Of a stretch of 64,000 bases of DNA, positions 15,084 to 23,746 are shown piece by piece. Position numbers and translations under genes: made by a program. How positions within the stretch are numbered: the first letter of the stretch is position 1; each line of letters opens with the position of its first letter. The DNA is from an uncultured Eubacterium sp. (GTDB taxonomy: Bacteria; Bacillota; Clostridia; Lachnospirales; Lachnospiraceae), in the NCBI GenBank assembly GCA_910580075.1, contig CAJTVR010000002.1, positions 32,281 to 96,280 on the forward strand, in the 5' to 3' direction. Below the pieces are notes generated by a model that saw nothing but the letters and a program-made list of their open reading frames with translations, made no database searches and was not told the DNA's origin.

Positions 15084-16652
15084 TCAGTCATAACTAATTC
15101 CGGCCGCTAGAATCCTTCCTGTATATTTTGCTTTTTCTCCAAGTTTCCCTTTCAGGCGCAGTGCATAATTTTTATTTTTAATCTGTGAAACGGCCTCCTG
15201 CGGAGTACTGTCTATTTTCAGCTCCAAAATAATGGCATCATCATTTTTATGTTCCGGATAAAAAATAAAATCCACGTATCCTCTTGCAGCTTTATCTTCC
15301 CGTTCCACCCGGTACTTATCGCGCGCAGCCAGATAAACAAGATTCACTACAGCCGACAGTTCAATTTCACTGTTGTATGAAAAAACAGGAGATTCCGTAT
15401 CATGTGCAAAATTCAGTATTTCTGCCATTGTACTGGTATTTCCGGCAAGTGTGGCTGTAAGCATTTTCTCTGATTCGATTGCAGGACGATGGACATATCC
15501 AAGGCTGCTTTTGGACATCAGCAGCTCCTGAAACTGTTCCATCAATTCCCTGTTAGGTATAAAAACGGAACCGTCTTCGTATGTCAGCAAACCGTATACC
15601 ACCATCGCAGAATAAATCTGATTTTTCGTATTTAATTCAGCGGATGTAGCAGCATATCCCTGAAGTTTTACTGCGATATGTTCTCCGGCAATCATCAGTA
15701 CCAGGTCGTCACGAACATCACGGATATTGTTACGTATATAATAGAAAATCTCATCATAAGGTCCGGAATTCGTCCAGTAACTGCTAATCTGGTTATCGGT
15801 CAATGCACATATCACTGAACGCGGATTATACAGCCGGATTCCCGCTGCAGTATGATATCCGTCATACCATTCAGCCAGTTCCTGCCGTGTAATTTTTGCA
15901 TCAGGAACCGAATTCTGGTAAGAAGCAAAAAGCCTGTCTGTTTCCGCATCAGAAAATCCAAAATATTCGCTGAACTTTTCTCTGGATGACATGTCGTATT
16001 CCTGAAACATGTTAATCTCTGAACCGCTGGAATATTTTGCTATAGGCAGAACGCCCGTCATATAGGCCAGTTCCACATAGGCCCGTCCTTTTAACAGATC
16101 CCGCAGAAATTCCAGATAACTCTTTTTGTTTTCGCCGCTGACAAAATTTTTATGAAAAATCGCGTCCCACTCATCGATAATAAATATAAACCTGGTTCTT
16201 GTTTTTTCAAAAATCAGCTGCAGATTATCCCATACTGCTTCCCCGATATCAATCTGATACTGTGGGTATGCTTCTGCCAGATCTTTGTTTATTCCGTTTT
16301 GTATTCGCCCGATATAGCGTTCGTAGCTGCTGCAGTTTCTGGGAAGCCTGCTAAAATCAATATAAATAACATCCCATTTGTTTAAATGCTTATGATATTG
16401 TTCATAACCGGCTATGTTAAGCCCGTCAAACAAAGACTTTCCGTCAGCAGCTTTTCCATAAAAAGCCCCCAGCATCGTTGCCATTACGGTTTTCCCAAAC
16501 CGCCGCGGCCTGGTGATGCACAAATATTTCTGGCCGTCTGAAGCAGACTGAATAACCTGTGCAATTAAATCCGTTTTATCTGCAAAAAACCTGGTACCGG
16601 CAAGTTCTTTATACGATTCATACGGAGCAATGCTGTTTAGAAAAATTCCCAT
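15084..16652 (-). CDS. AAA-ATPase with C-terminal PD-(D/E)XK nuclease-like domain
   Basis: 522-residue protein of the AAA-ATPase-like/PDDEXK_9 family, abundant in gut anaerobes and of unproven function. The N-terminus has the family opening FFADKTDLI, the Walker A-like TRPRRFGKTVMATML, and the Walker B FIFIIDEWDAIF at about residues 145-156. The C-terminal domain has the nuclease-like core GYVDFIFYPEHKNDDAIILELK, with the Asp and Glu-x-Lys of the PD-(D/E)XK fold. A GGAAAAGGAA stretch precedes the ATG. It is a lone gene with its own terminator. It could be a mobile-element relative or a defence gene, but nothing here decides that. Confidence 0.85.
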   Translation of the reverse strand: MGIFLNSIAPYESYKELAGTRFFADKTDLIAQVIQSASDGQKYLCITRPRRFGKTVMATMLGAFYGKAADGKSLFDGLNIAGYEQYHKHLNKWDVIYIDFSRLPRNCSSYERYIGRIQNGINKDLAEAYPQYQIDIGEAVWDNLQLIFEKTRTRFIFIIDEWDAIFHKNFVSGENKKSYLEFLRDLLKGRAYVELAYMTGVLPIAKYSSGSEINMFQEYDMSSREKFSEYFGFSDAETDRLFASYQNSVPDAKITRQELAEWYDGYHTAAGIRLYNPRSVICALTDNQISSYWTNSGPYDEIFYYIRNNIRDVRDDLVLMIAGEHIAVKLQGYAATSAELNTKNQIYSAMVVYGLLTYEDGSVFIPNRELMEQFQELLMSKSSLGYVHRPAIESEKMLTATLAGNTSTMAEILNFAHDTESPVFSYNSEIELSAVVNLVYLAARDKYRVEREDKAARGYVDFIFYPEHKNDDAIILELKIDSTPQEAVSQIKNKNYALRLKGKLGEKAKYTGRILAAGISYD

Positions 16653-16792
16653 TTTTCGCCTATTCCTTTTCCTTTCAGATATTTACCGGAATCCGCCCAG
16701 CCTGAACAATCCACAGCCGGCTGTTACAGAATATTATACCATAGTATCAGACTGGCTGAACATTTATTTTCTATCATCATATGAATTTTCAT

Positions 16793-17353
16793 TCAGCCAC
16801 GCAGTCTGGCACGTTCTTTCACAATTTCAAGAAAATCCGCTTTCACATCTTCGTACTTTGAGGCATCCCGCAAAACCGCTGACGGATGGTACACGGCCGT
16901 CAGCGCGCAGTTTTTCCTATATGTCCATGTGCCATGCTGTCTCGTGATTTTATAATCCGGCGAGATAATACGCTGTGCGGCGACACGGCCGAGGCAGACG
17001 ATGATCGCGGGTTTTAAAAGAAATGTTTCATATTTTAAATATGGAAAACATGCATCTTTTTCTTCGTCTTTTGGATCACGGTTGCCGGGAGGATGGCATT
17101 TTATAATATTGGTTATGTAAATTTCCTCTCTGCTCAGACCGCAGTCCTGTAATAGATGATCTAATATTTCACCGGAACGTCCCACAAACGGCATTCCTTC
17201 CTCATCTTCCTGCCCTCCCGGAGCTTCGGCAATGAGCATAATATCAGCCTGGTAATTTCCACGTCCCATAACAGGCCTGTGCCTGGTCCTGCTCAGAGGA
17301 CAGCAGACACAGTCAGCGACGTGCTTTTCTATATCCTTCCATGTATACTGCAT
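16793..17353 (-). CDS. Type 4 uracil-DNA glycosylase ([4Fe-4S])
   Basis: Base-excision repair enzyme that removes uracil from DNA. The N-terminal cysteines CVCC and the later NIIKCHPPGNRDP (Cys ligand and family motif) fit the iron-sulfur UDG family. AEAPGGQEDEEGMPFVGRSG is the uracil-binding motif region, and YHPSAVLR is the C-terminal active-site motif. The ATG at 17353 (MQYTWKD) is preceded by AAAGGAGA, giving 186 residues; an upstream in-frame start at 17377 lacks a site. It lies next to the AAA-ATPase/nuclease gene, but a gap of about 140 bp suggests an independent unit. Confidence 0.9.
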   Translation of the reverse strand: MQYTWKDIEKHVADCVCCPLSRTRHRPVMGRGNYQADIMLIAEAPGGQEDEEGMPFVGRSGEILDHLLQDCGLSREEIYITNIIKCHPPGNRDPKDEEKDACFPYLKYETFLLKPAIIVCLGRVAAQRIISPDYKITRQHGTWTYRKNCALTAVYHPSAVLRDASKYEDVKADFLEIVKERARLRG

Positions 17354-17379
17354 AAACTCTCCTTTGTAATTTTCCACAC

Positions 17380-17500
17380 CTGTGAATGCCTGCCTGGATT
17401 CCGGCCAGGCTGCCGTTAATCACTTTGTCAGATATTCTTTATCACACCCGCGAATATCTGCTCGGATTCTGGCCAAACTCCCGTTTAAACGCTTTGAGAA
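17380..17500. repeat. Degenerate duplication of the araC 3' end
   Basis: The last 50 or so bases of the AraC gene (about 17445-17500, with GGATTCTGGCCAAACT) are imperfectly repeated just downstream (about 17380-17430, with GGATTCCGGCCAGGCT). The downstream copy is out of use after the stop codon and also forms a small GCCTGG...CCAGGC hairpin. Confidence 0.55.
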
Positions 17501-18293
17501 AGTTTGAATAATCCCGGAATCCGCACCAGAGACAGGCATCCATAACCGTACTGCCTGTGCGCAGCATGTCCCTGGCGATAATCAGCCTTTTTTTCATAAT
17601 ATACTGATACAGCGTCAGACCTGTAAACTGCTTAAACTGTCTTCCCAGATAATACTTGCTTGTGTAAAATATGGAAGAAAGCAGATCCAGGGATAATTCT
17701 TCTGTAATATGGTCATTAATATAAGTGATCATCTGATTGATTTTTCCGTTTTCTGTCATGTCCTGCTTGACAGAATCCGGTGCGTCATAATAGGCCCTCG
17801 AAACATGGACTAAAAATTCTGTCAAATAAGCCGTTGTAAGTGCCGCGCTGCCAGTCTGCCCGCTGTTTTTGGCCCTGGACATCTGGATGCAGAGCTGCTT
17901 TAGCTGGGCAATGCTCTGGCTGTCAGGACGTACCAGCCTGTGGTCGTTGATGGCCGCATCCGTAAAACAGGATGTAAAATCTTCGTCAAAGAAATACTGC
18001 ATATATTCAAAAAAATCGTTGGCAAGCCAGATTACAATCCGCTCGTAAGGCTTGCCGGGATGCACATCCGAACAGTGCAGGTCTGCGCTGCTGGTTAAAA
18101 GGATATCTCCCGGCCTTAGTTTATAGTTCCTGCCTTCTATGACATAATTTACATTTCCGGACAGGAAAAAGAAAATTTCATAAAAAGAATGCTGGTGAGA
18201 CTCTACTTTAGGAGGAGTTTCATTGTAAAAATGGTGAAATTCGTAAAACCGTTCTTGCATAATCTGACTTGGATTAAATTTTTCTTTGTACAT
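17442..18293 (-). CDS. AraC-family transcriptional regulator
   Basis: Predicted sugar-responsive activator of the divergent TRAP/uronate operon. The N-terminal cupin-like sensor has HQHSFYEIFFFLSG and YKLRPGDILLT (about residues 35-75). The C-terminal double helix-turn-helix (about 185-283) has LDLLSSIFYTSKYYLGRQFK and the signature GFRDYSNFLKAFKREFGQNP. 283 residues is standard. The start at 18293 has only a weak ribosome site. The divergent arrangement with the transporter genes 180 bp away supports the proposed role; the ligand is inferred to be a uronate or a derivative. Confidence 0.9.
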   Translation of the reverse strand: MYKEKFNPSQIMQERFYEFHHFYNETPPKVESHQHSFYEIFFFLSGNVNYVIEGRNYKLRPGDILLTSSADLHCSDVHPGKPYERIVIWLANDFFEYMQYFFDEDFTSCFTDAAINDHRLVRPDSQSIAQLKQLCIQMSRAKNSGQTGSAALTTAYLTEFLVHVSRAYYDAPDSVKQDMTENGKINQMITYINDHITEELSLDLLSSIFYTSKYYLGRQFKQFTGLTLYQYIMKKRLIIARDMLRTGSTVMDACLWCGFRDYSNFLKAFKREFGQNPSRYSRV

Positions 18294-18419
18294 AATTCAC
18301 AAAACTCGCTTTCCAGTATTAACTATTCTGCATGAAAATATGATATTTTCCTACTATTATATAGCAATATTCACCATATTTCAAGCAGTAACTGCCACGT
18401 ATTTCCATTCAATACCTGT

Positions 18420-18425
18420 TATAAT
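18420..18425 (+). promoter_or_regulatory. -10 element of the TRAP/uronate operon
   Basis: A perfect TATAAT 50 bp before the first gene, with no recognisable -35 at 16-18 bp upstream, which is what an AraC-activated promoter looks like. Confidence 0.45.
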
Positions 18426-18475
18426 GCTGTTTAGCAGAACGGTTTTGCCAAAAAACGCAAAAGGAGGAACAACTT

Positions 18476-19507
18476 ATGAAACTACATTGCAGGATGCTGG
18501 CTGGACTTCTTAGTATCGGAATGCTTGCGGCATCACTTTCCGGCTGCGGTGCGGGCGGAAATGATCACCGCCGGATTATCCGCATCGGTCACAACCAGGC
18601 TACAGACCACCCTACAAATATTGCACTGGTGGCTTTTGAAGAGTATATTGAGAGCAAACTTGGGGACAAATACAATGTAGAAGTATACCCCAGCGAACTG
18701 TTAGGCTCTCAGACGGACATGGTTCAGCTGACACAGACTGGAGCTATTGATTTTTGCGTGGCAAGCAATTCCATTCTGGAAACATTTTCGGAAAATTATA
18801 CACTTTTTAACCTGCCATATCTGTTTGCTTCTGCAGAAGCATACCACATGTCCATGGATGACACAGAAATTGCAGACCCGATTTTTGAGTCAACCAAACA
18901 GGCTGGTTTTGAAGCTGTCACATGGATTGATGCAGGCACCCGGAATTTTTATACCGTATCGACGCCGATTGAAACTCCGGCAGATTTAAAAGGCCTGAAA
19001 ATCAGAGTACAGCAGTCGCCTACTAATGTCGAGATGATGCGGCTCTTAGGCGGTTCTGCAACACCGATGGGATTTGGCGAAGTATACACAGCTCTGCAGT
19101 CGAAAGTAATCGACGGCGCAGAAAACAATGAAATGGCACTGACCTCAAACGGTCACGGCGATGTGTGCAAATATTACTCTTATGACATGCATCAGATGAT
19201 TCCTGATATTTTAATTGGCAACTGTGCATTTTTAGACGGACTGCCAGAAGATGAACGTGCTATATTTGAGGAAGGTTTTGAACTTGTAAACAGCGTAGAA
19301 CGTGAAGAATGGGTCAAAGCAGTAGAAGCTGCAAAAAATAAAGCAGAAAATGAGCAAGGTGTTTCTTTCCTGTATCCGGATACGAAGCCGTTTCAGGAAA
19401 TATGCGAATCCATGCACGCTTCCATGTTAGAGCAGTATCAGGACCTGAAGCCGATTTATGAAAAGATTCAGGAATACAACGCACAGTATCCGTCAGAAGC
19501 AGAATAG
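18476..19507 (+). CDS. dctP: TRAP transporter solute-binding lipoprotein (DctP family)
   Basis: Extracellular binding component of a TRAP uptake system driven by an ion gradient. It has a lipoprotein signal peptide with lipobox LSGC (Cys24), then the DctP fold with IRIGHNQATDHPTNIALVAF, the ligand-binding segment LKGLKIRVQQSPTNVEMMRL, and GGSATPMGFGEVYTALQSKV. The Arg of KIRVQ normally binds the substrate carboxylate, which suits a uronate. AAGGAGGAA precedes the ATG. It is first in an operon with dctQ, dctM, uxuA and an SDR dehydrogenase, spaced by 0-46 bp. Confidence 0.93.
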   Translation: MKLHCRMLAGLLSIGMLAASLSGCGAGGNDHRRIIRIGHNQATDHPTNIALVAFEEYIESKLGDKYNVEVYPSELLGSQTDMVQLTQTGAIDFCVASNSILETFSENYTLFNLPYLFASAEAYHMSMDDTEIADPIFESTKQAGFEAVTWIDAGTRNFYTVSTPIETPADLKGLKIRVQQSPTNVEMMRLLGGSATPMGFGEVYTALQSKVIDGAENNEMALTSNGHGDVCKYYSYDMHQMIPDILIGNCAFLDGLPEDERAIFEEGFELVNSVEREEWVKAVEAAKNKAENEQGVSFLYPDTKPFQEICESMHASMLEQYQDLKPIYEKIQEYNAQYPSEAE

Positions 19508-19521
19508 GAGGTATCAGTTTT

Positions 19522-20007
19522 ATGAAAGCATTTCGAAATGGGATTACACAAATCTTAAATGTTCTGGCTGGAATCAGCTTTCTTGCAATGGTAATTCTGA
19601 CCTGCTGGCAGGTACTGACCCGGTATGTATTCCAAAACCCGTCCACATGGTCAGAAGAGCTGGTAAGCTACCTGTTTGCATGGATGAGTCTGTTAGGCGC
19701 TTCTTTAGTCACCTGTGAACGCGGACATATGAATATTCCGATTGTTGTGGAACAGTTTTCCAAACCTGTACAAAAAGGCCTGAACTGCCTGGGAGAGCTC
19801 ATCGCATTTTTATTCTCTGCAGCTATCCTTGTATTCGGCGGTGTTCAGATTACAGCCCTGGCTATGGGACAGATGACTTCTTCGCTTGGCGTGCCGATTG
19901 GAATTTTTTATGTCGTGCTGCCGCTTTGCGGTATTTTAAATATGATTTATACAGTTTTAAACATGATTGATATTATACAGGATCAGACAGAAAAGGAGGC
20001 GGCGTAA
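19522..20007 (+). CDS. dctQ: TRAP transporter small membrane subunit (DctQ)
   Basis: 161-residue protein with four predicted membrane helices, the small permease subunit. The family signature appears as LTCWQVLTRYVFQNPSTWSE followed by ELVSYLFAWMSLLGAS. AGGAGGT precedes the ATG, and its stop codon touches the start of dctM. It works only together with DctM and DctP. Confidence 0.92.
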   Translation: MKAFRNGITQILNVLAGISFLAMVILTCWQVLTRYVFQNPSTWSEELVSYLFAWMSLLGASLVTCERGHMNIPIVVEQFSKPVQKGLNCLGELIAFLFSAAILVFGGVQITALAMGQMTSSLGVPIGIFYVVLPLCGILNMIYTVLNMIDIIQDQTEKEAA

Positions 20008-21309
20008 ATGGCAATACAGTCACTAGTTATTATTCTTGTTGTATTATTAATCCTGCTTGCACTGGGCGTACCGATTGCATATTCGATTGGAATCTCCGCA
20101 CTGGTAGCTATTCTGCAGACAGTCCCTCTGGATATTTCTGTCGTCACCGCTGCCCAGAGAACCTTTGTGGGCATGAGTAAATTCAGTCTGACTGCTATAC
20201 CGTTTTTCATTCTGGCAGGCAATCTGATGAACCAGGGCGGTATTGCAAAACGCCTGGTTGATTTTGTTATGGCAATCCTTGGCAAGCTGCCGGGAGCCCT
20301 GCTCGTAACAAACGCGGGTGCCAATGCCCTGTTTGGAGCAATTTCCGGTTCTGCTTCCGCTGCAGCTGCTGCAGTAGGCAGCATGGTAAAAGAAGGGGAA
20401 GAAGAACTCGGATATGATCCTGCTTTATGTGCTGCAACCAATGGGGCATCCGCTCCGTCTGGTTTATTAATACCGCCTTCAAACGCGCTGATTACATATT
20501 CGCTTGCATCCGGCGGCACATCTGTTGCTGCCCTGTTCTTAGGCGGATATGTACCGGGATTTCTGTGGGCTTTATGCTGTATCATTGTCGGCGTCATCCT
20601 TGCAAAACACAAAGGTTATAAAGGCGCCCAAGGCAAATATGACTGGAAAAACCTCGCATCCACAACTATAAGTGCTTTGCCGGCCCTTTCCCTGATTGTA
20701 ATCGTAATCGGCGGAATCGTGGCAGGTGTATTTACAGCTACAGAAGGATCGGCAATTGCAGTCGTTTATGCATTACTGCTTGGTGTGTTATACCGCAACA
20801 TTACCCTGAAATCCTTTTGGGAAATCGTGGTAAGCAGTGCCAAAATGAGCGGCATGGTTGTATTCTTAATCGGCGTATCGAACATCTTAGGCTGGGTAAT
20901 GGCATTTATGCAGATTCCTCAGGCTGTTTCTGCCGCACTGTTAGGACTGACAGATAACTATATTTTAATACTGCTTATCATGAATGTCATCCTTCTTATC
21001 GCAGGAACTTTTATGGACGTTACACCTGCCATACTGATTTTTACACCGCTCTTTTTACCGATTGTCCAGACTTTCGGCATGCACCCGGTACATTTTGGCC
21101 TGATCTTAGTTTACAACCTCTGTATTGGGAATATTACCCCTCCAGTAGGAAACACACTGTTTGTAGCAATCAAGGTAGGCGATACTTCACTGGCTAAAAC
21201 AATACCGTATATGCTCTGGTATTATGCAGCAATTTTATTAGGGCTTTTATTAATCACTTACGTTCCGTTCTTAAGTACCGGTTTACCGATGGCAGCGGGA
21301 CTCATTTAA
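20008..21309 (+). CDS. dctM: TRAP transporter large membrane subunit (DctM)
   Basis: 433-residue transport channel subunit with about eleven to twelve hydrophobic segments. Family motifs include GVPIAYSIGISAL, FFILAGNLMNQGGIAKRLVD, GAISGSASAAAAAVGSMV and NITPPVGNTLFV. It starts directly after the dctQ stop with GGAGGCGG as ribosome site inside the preceding gene, indicating translational coupling. Confidence 0.94.
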   Translation: MAIQSLVIILVVLLILLALGVPIAYSIGISALVAILQTVPLDISVVTAAQRTFVGMSKFSLTAIPFFILAGNLMNQGGIAKRLVDFVMAILGKLPGALLVTNAGANALFGAISGSASAAAAAVGSMVKEGEEELGYDPALCAATNGASAPSGLLIPPSNALITYSLASGGTSVAALFLGGYVPGFLWALCCIIVGVILAKHKGYKGAQGKYDWKNLASTTISALPALSLIVIVIGGIVAGVFTATEGSAIAVVYALLLGVLYRNITLKSFWEIVVSSAKMSGMVVFLIGVSNILGWVMAFMQIPQAVSAALLGLTDNYILILLIMNVILLIAGTFMDVTPAILIFTPLFLPIVQTFGMHPVHFGLILVYNLCIGNITPPVGNTLFVAIKVGDTSLAKTIPYMLWYYAAILLGLLLITYVPFLSTGLPMAAGLI

Positions 21310-21330
21310 TAACGAAAGGAGAAACATATT

Positions 21331-22407
21331 ATGCAGATGACATTTCGCTGGTATGGCGAAGGAAACGACAGTATTACACCGGAAATGATTAAGCAGATTC
21401 CTGGCGTAACCGGACTGGTATGGGCACTTCACGACAAACAGGCAGGAGAAGTCTGGGAAGTAGAAGAAATCGAAAAAGCAAGACAGCAGATTGAGGGAGC
21501 AGGATTCAATATGGACGTTGTAGAAAGTGTAAACGTCCATGACGATATCAAAATCGGCCTTCCTACCAGAGACAAATACATTGAAAACTACAAAACAACA
21601 CTGCGCAATCTTGCAAAATTTGGCGTAAAAGTAGTAACTTATAACTTCATGCCGATTTTTGACTGGACAAGAACCGACCTGTTCCATCCGTTAGAAGACG
21701 GCTCTACTGCACTGTTTTATGAAAAAGACCGTATACATGACGATTACAAGGAAATGGCTGACTACATCCTGAATAATCTGCATGGCATGACTTTCCCTGG
21801 CTGGGAACCGGAAAGAATGGCAAAATTAGACGAGCTTTTTGAAGCATACCGTCCGGTAACTAAGGAAAAACTATGGGAGAACCTGAAATATTTCCTGGAA
21901 GCAATTATGCCGGTCTGCCATGAGACAAATATTAAAATGGCGATTCATCAGGACGATCCGCCATGGGATATTTTCGGTATTCCGCGTCTGCTTTGTGATA
22001 AAGAAGCCATTGGACGCTTTTTAAGCATGGTAGATGACGAATATAACTGCCTGTGCCTGTGCTCCGGATCTCTTGGTGCAAATAAAGAAAACAATGTGGC
22101 TGATATCGTCCGCACATACTGCGACCGTATTGCATTTGCCCACATCCGCAATGTACGCCATTATCCAAACGGAGATTTTACAGAGGCTTCCCATCGTGAC
22201 TGTGACGGCGATACAGGCATTCTGGATATTGTAAAAGCTTACCACGACTGCGGCTATACCGGCTATGTACGCCCGGATCACGGACGCCATATCTGGGGCG
22301 AACAGTGCAGGCCAGGTTACGGCCTATATGACCGCGCGCTCGGCATTATGTATCTGTGGGGCTGCTGGGATATGCTGGAAAAGACAGAAGGAAAAGTTAC
22401 AAAATAA
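21331..22407 (+). CDS. uxuA: D-mannonate dehydratase
   Basis: Converts D-mannonate to 2-keto-3-deoxygluconate in glucuronate catabolism. The start TFRWYGEGNDSITPEMIKQIPG is the UxuA signature. Metal-binding residues are expected in MAIHQDDPPWDIFG, AHIRNVR and VRPDHGRHIWG, all present. 358 residues is typical. AAGGAG precedes the ATG, 21 bp after dctM. Together with the next gene it forms the fructuronate-mannonate-KDG segment of the pathway. UxaC, KdgK and Eda are not in the window. Confidence 0.94.
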   Translation: MQMTFRWYGEGNDSITPEMIKQIPGVTGLVWALHDKQAGEVWEVEEIEKARQQIEGAGFNMDVVESVNVHDDIKIGLPTRDKYIENYKTTLRNLAKFGVKVVTYNFMPIFDWTRTDLFHPLEDGSTALFYEKDRIHDDYKEMADYILNNLHGMTFPGWEPERMAKLDELFEAYRPVTKEKLWENLKYFLEAIMPVCHETNIKMAIHQDDPPWDIFGIPRLLCDKEAIGRFLSMVDDEYNCLCLCSGSLGANKENNVADIVRTYCDRIAFAHIRNVRHYPNGDFTEASHRDCDGDTGILDIVKAYHDCGYTGYVRPDHGRHIWGEQCRPGYGLYDRALGIMYLWGCWDMLEKTEGKVTK

Positions 22408-22453
22408 TCTGTTTAAAACAAGGTTCTAAATTAAATTTTGAGAGGAGAAGAAA

Positions 22454-23296
22454 ATGAATTTACCTTTAAACATTGATTTCTCAGGAAAAGTAGTTGTTGT
22501 TACAGGCGCAGGCGGCGTTTTATGCGGCGATATGGCAAAAGCATTTGCACAGGCCGGCGCAAAAGTAGCGGCTCTGGATTTAAATGAAGAAGCTGTAAAA
22601 AAACTTGCTGACGAATGCAAGGCACAGGGCTATATCTGCGAAGGTTACAAAGCAAACGTGCTTGAACCGGAAGCACTTGCACAGGTTCATGAAGCTGTGT
22701 TAAAAGACCTCGGCCCATGCGATATTCTCGTAAACGGCGCAGGCGGCAATAACCCAAGAGCAACAACGGACAACGAATACCACCATGAAGCAAAAGAAGG
22801 CCAGAAAACATTTTTCGACCTGGATGCAGCCGGCGTGGATTTCGTATTTAAACTGAATTTCCAGGGAACCCTGCTTCCGACACAGCAGTTTGCAAAAGAT
22901 ATGGTTGAGAAAAAATCAGGCTGTATTTTAAATATCTCTTCCATGAATGCTTATATTCCGCTTACAAAAATACCGGCTTATTCCGGTGCAAAAGCTGCTA
23001 TTTCCAACTTTACACAGTGGCTGGCTACCCATTTTGCCGGAACCGGAATCCGCTGCAACGCAATCGCTCCTGGATTTTTAGTATCCAACCAGAACCGGGC
23101 GCTGCTGTTTAACGAAGACGGAACACCGACTGCACGCTCCAACAAAATCTTAAACGGAACTCCTACCGGACGTTTTGTGGACAGCGAAGAGCTTCTTGGA
23201 GGCGTATTCTTCCTTTGTGACGACAAAGCTGCCAGTGCGATTACCGGAGTGGTACTGCCGATTGATGCGGGATTTGCTGCTTATTCAGGTGTTTAA
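22454..23296 (+). CDS. SDR-family D-mannonate oxidoreductase (fructuronate reductase)
   Basis: NAD(P)-dependent short-chain dehydrogenase that probably interconverts D-fructuronate and D-mannonate, replacing the classical long-chain UxuB. It shows the Rossmann motif VVTGAGGVLCG (about residues 16-26), NGAGG, the catalytic Ser in NISSMN, and YSGAK as the Tyr-x-x-x-Lys pair. The 280-residue length and the insertion NNPRATTDNEYHHEAKEG match the mannonate-oxidoreductase group. GAGGAGAAG precedes the ATG. It is the last gene of the TRAP operon, followed by hairpins at 23311-23352 and 23374-23424. Confidence 0.87.
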   Translation: MNLPLNIDFSGKVVVVTGAGGVLCGDMAKAFAQAGAKVAALDLNEEAVKKLADECKAQGYICEGYKANVLEPEALAQVHEAVLKDLGPCDILVNGAGGNNPRATTDNEYHHEAKEGQKTFFDLDAAGVDFVFKLNFQGTLLPTQQFAKDMVEKKSGCILNISSMNAYIPLTKIPAYSGAKAAISNFTQWLATHFAGTGIRCNAIAPGFLVSNQNRALLFNEDGTPTARSNKILNGTPTGRFVDSEELLGGVFFLCDDKAASAITGVVLPIDAGFAAYSGV

Positions 23297-23310
23297 TAAA
23301 ATTCAATACT

Positions 23311-23424
23311 TGCACACTGGATGCGCTTCATCTGGCGAATGGCCTGTGTGCATATAATGTGTGGGGATTTTTATATAAAGCCGGCGGGCTGTACTTTTGA
23401 GGGTGCAGGCCGTCGGCTTTATGG
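23311..23424 (+). terminator. Two consecutive hairpins after the uronate operon
   Basis: TGCACAC...GTGTGCA (23311-23352), then AAAGCCGGCGGGCTGTAC pairing with GTGCAGGCCGTCGGCTTT (about 23377-23420). The second is strong but is not followed by a clear T run, so it may act as an attenuated terminator or an mRNA 3' stabiliser. Confidence 0.5.
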
Positions 23425-23430
23425 TGTATT

Positions 23431-23742
23431 GTATAGGTTATCCGGACGCCAGGCGGAGAAACTTTTTCCTTTTTTTGTTCCGCCTGCGAACAGTAAGAAC
23501 TTCTAAATTTTCTGCTTCCAGTCTCTGGCAGCGGACGGACCGGTGCCTGATGCCCTGACGCTGTGGCATGCTTTATGTATTGGCACTGGCAGGCACCTTT
23601 TGGGGCTTCCAGGTTTTTACACGCGTCAGGCAGTGTGCCCCAAATCCTGGATACTGGGCAGAAAATTAAGAATTTCTAACTGTTCTACGGAGTCACAAAA
23701 AAAGGAAAAAGTTTCTCCGCCTGGCGTCCGGGCATCTATTTC
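23431..23742. mobile_element. MITE-like palindromic element, copy A (most complete)
   Basis: The ends read CCGGACGCCAGGCGGAGAAA from 23442 and its reverse complement up to 23731, with a perfect 37-bp terminal inverted repeat. Imperfect pairing extends to about 80 bp, and TATAG-type flanks add a few bases. The interior of about 130 bp is also partly self-complementary and encodes nothing. It fills the gap between the uronate operon and the ABC permease. Related copies are at B-H in this window. Confidence 0.85.
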
Positions 23743-23746
23743 TCCT

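Noticed and set aside
15084-16652. AAA-ATPase as part of the flagellar switch
   Set aside because: It is convergent with the present promoter direction, has its own terminator, and belongs to a widely scattered family. Nothing ties it to the switch.
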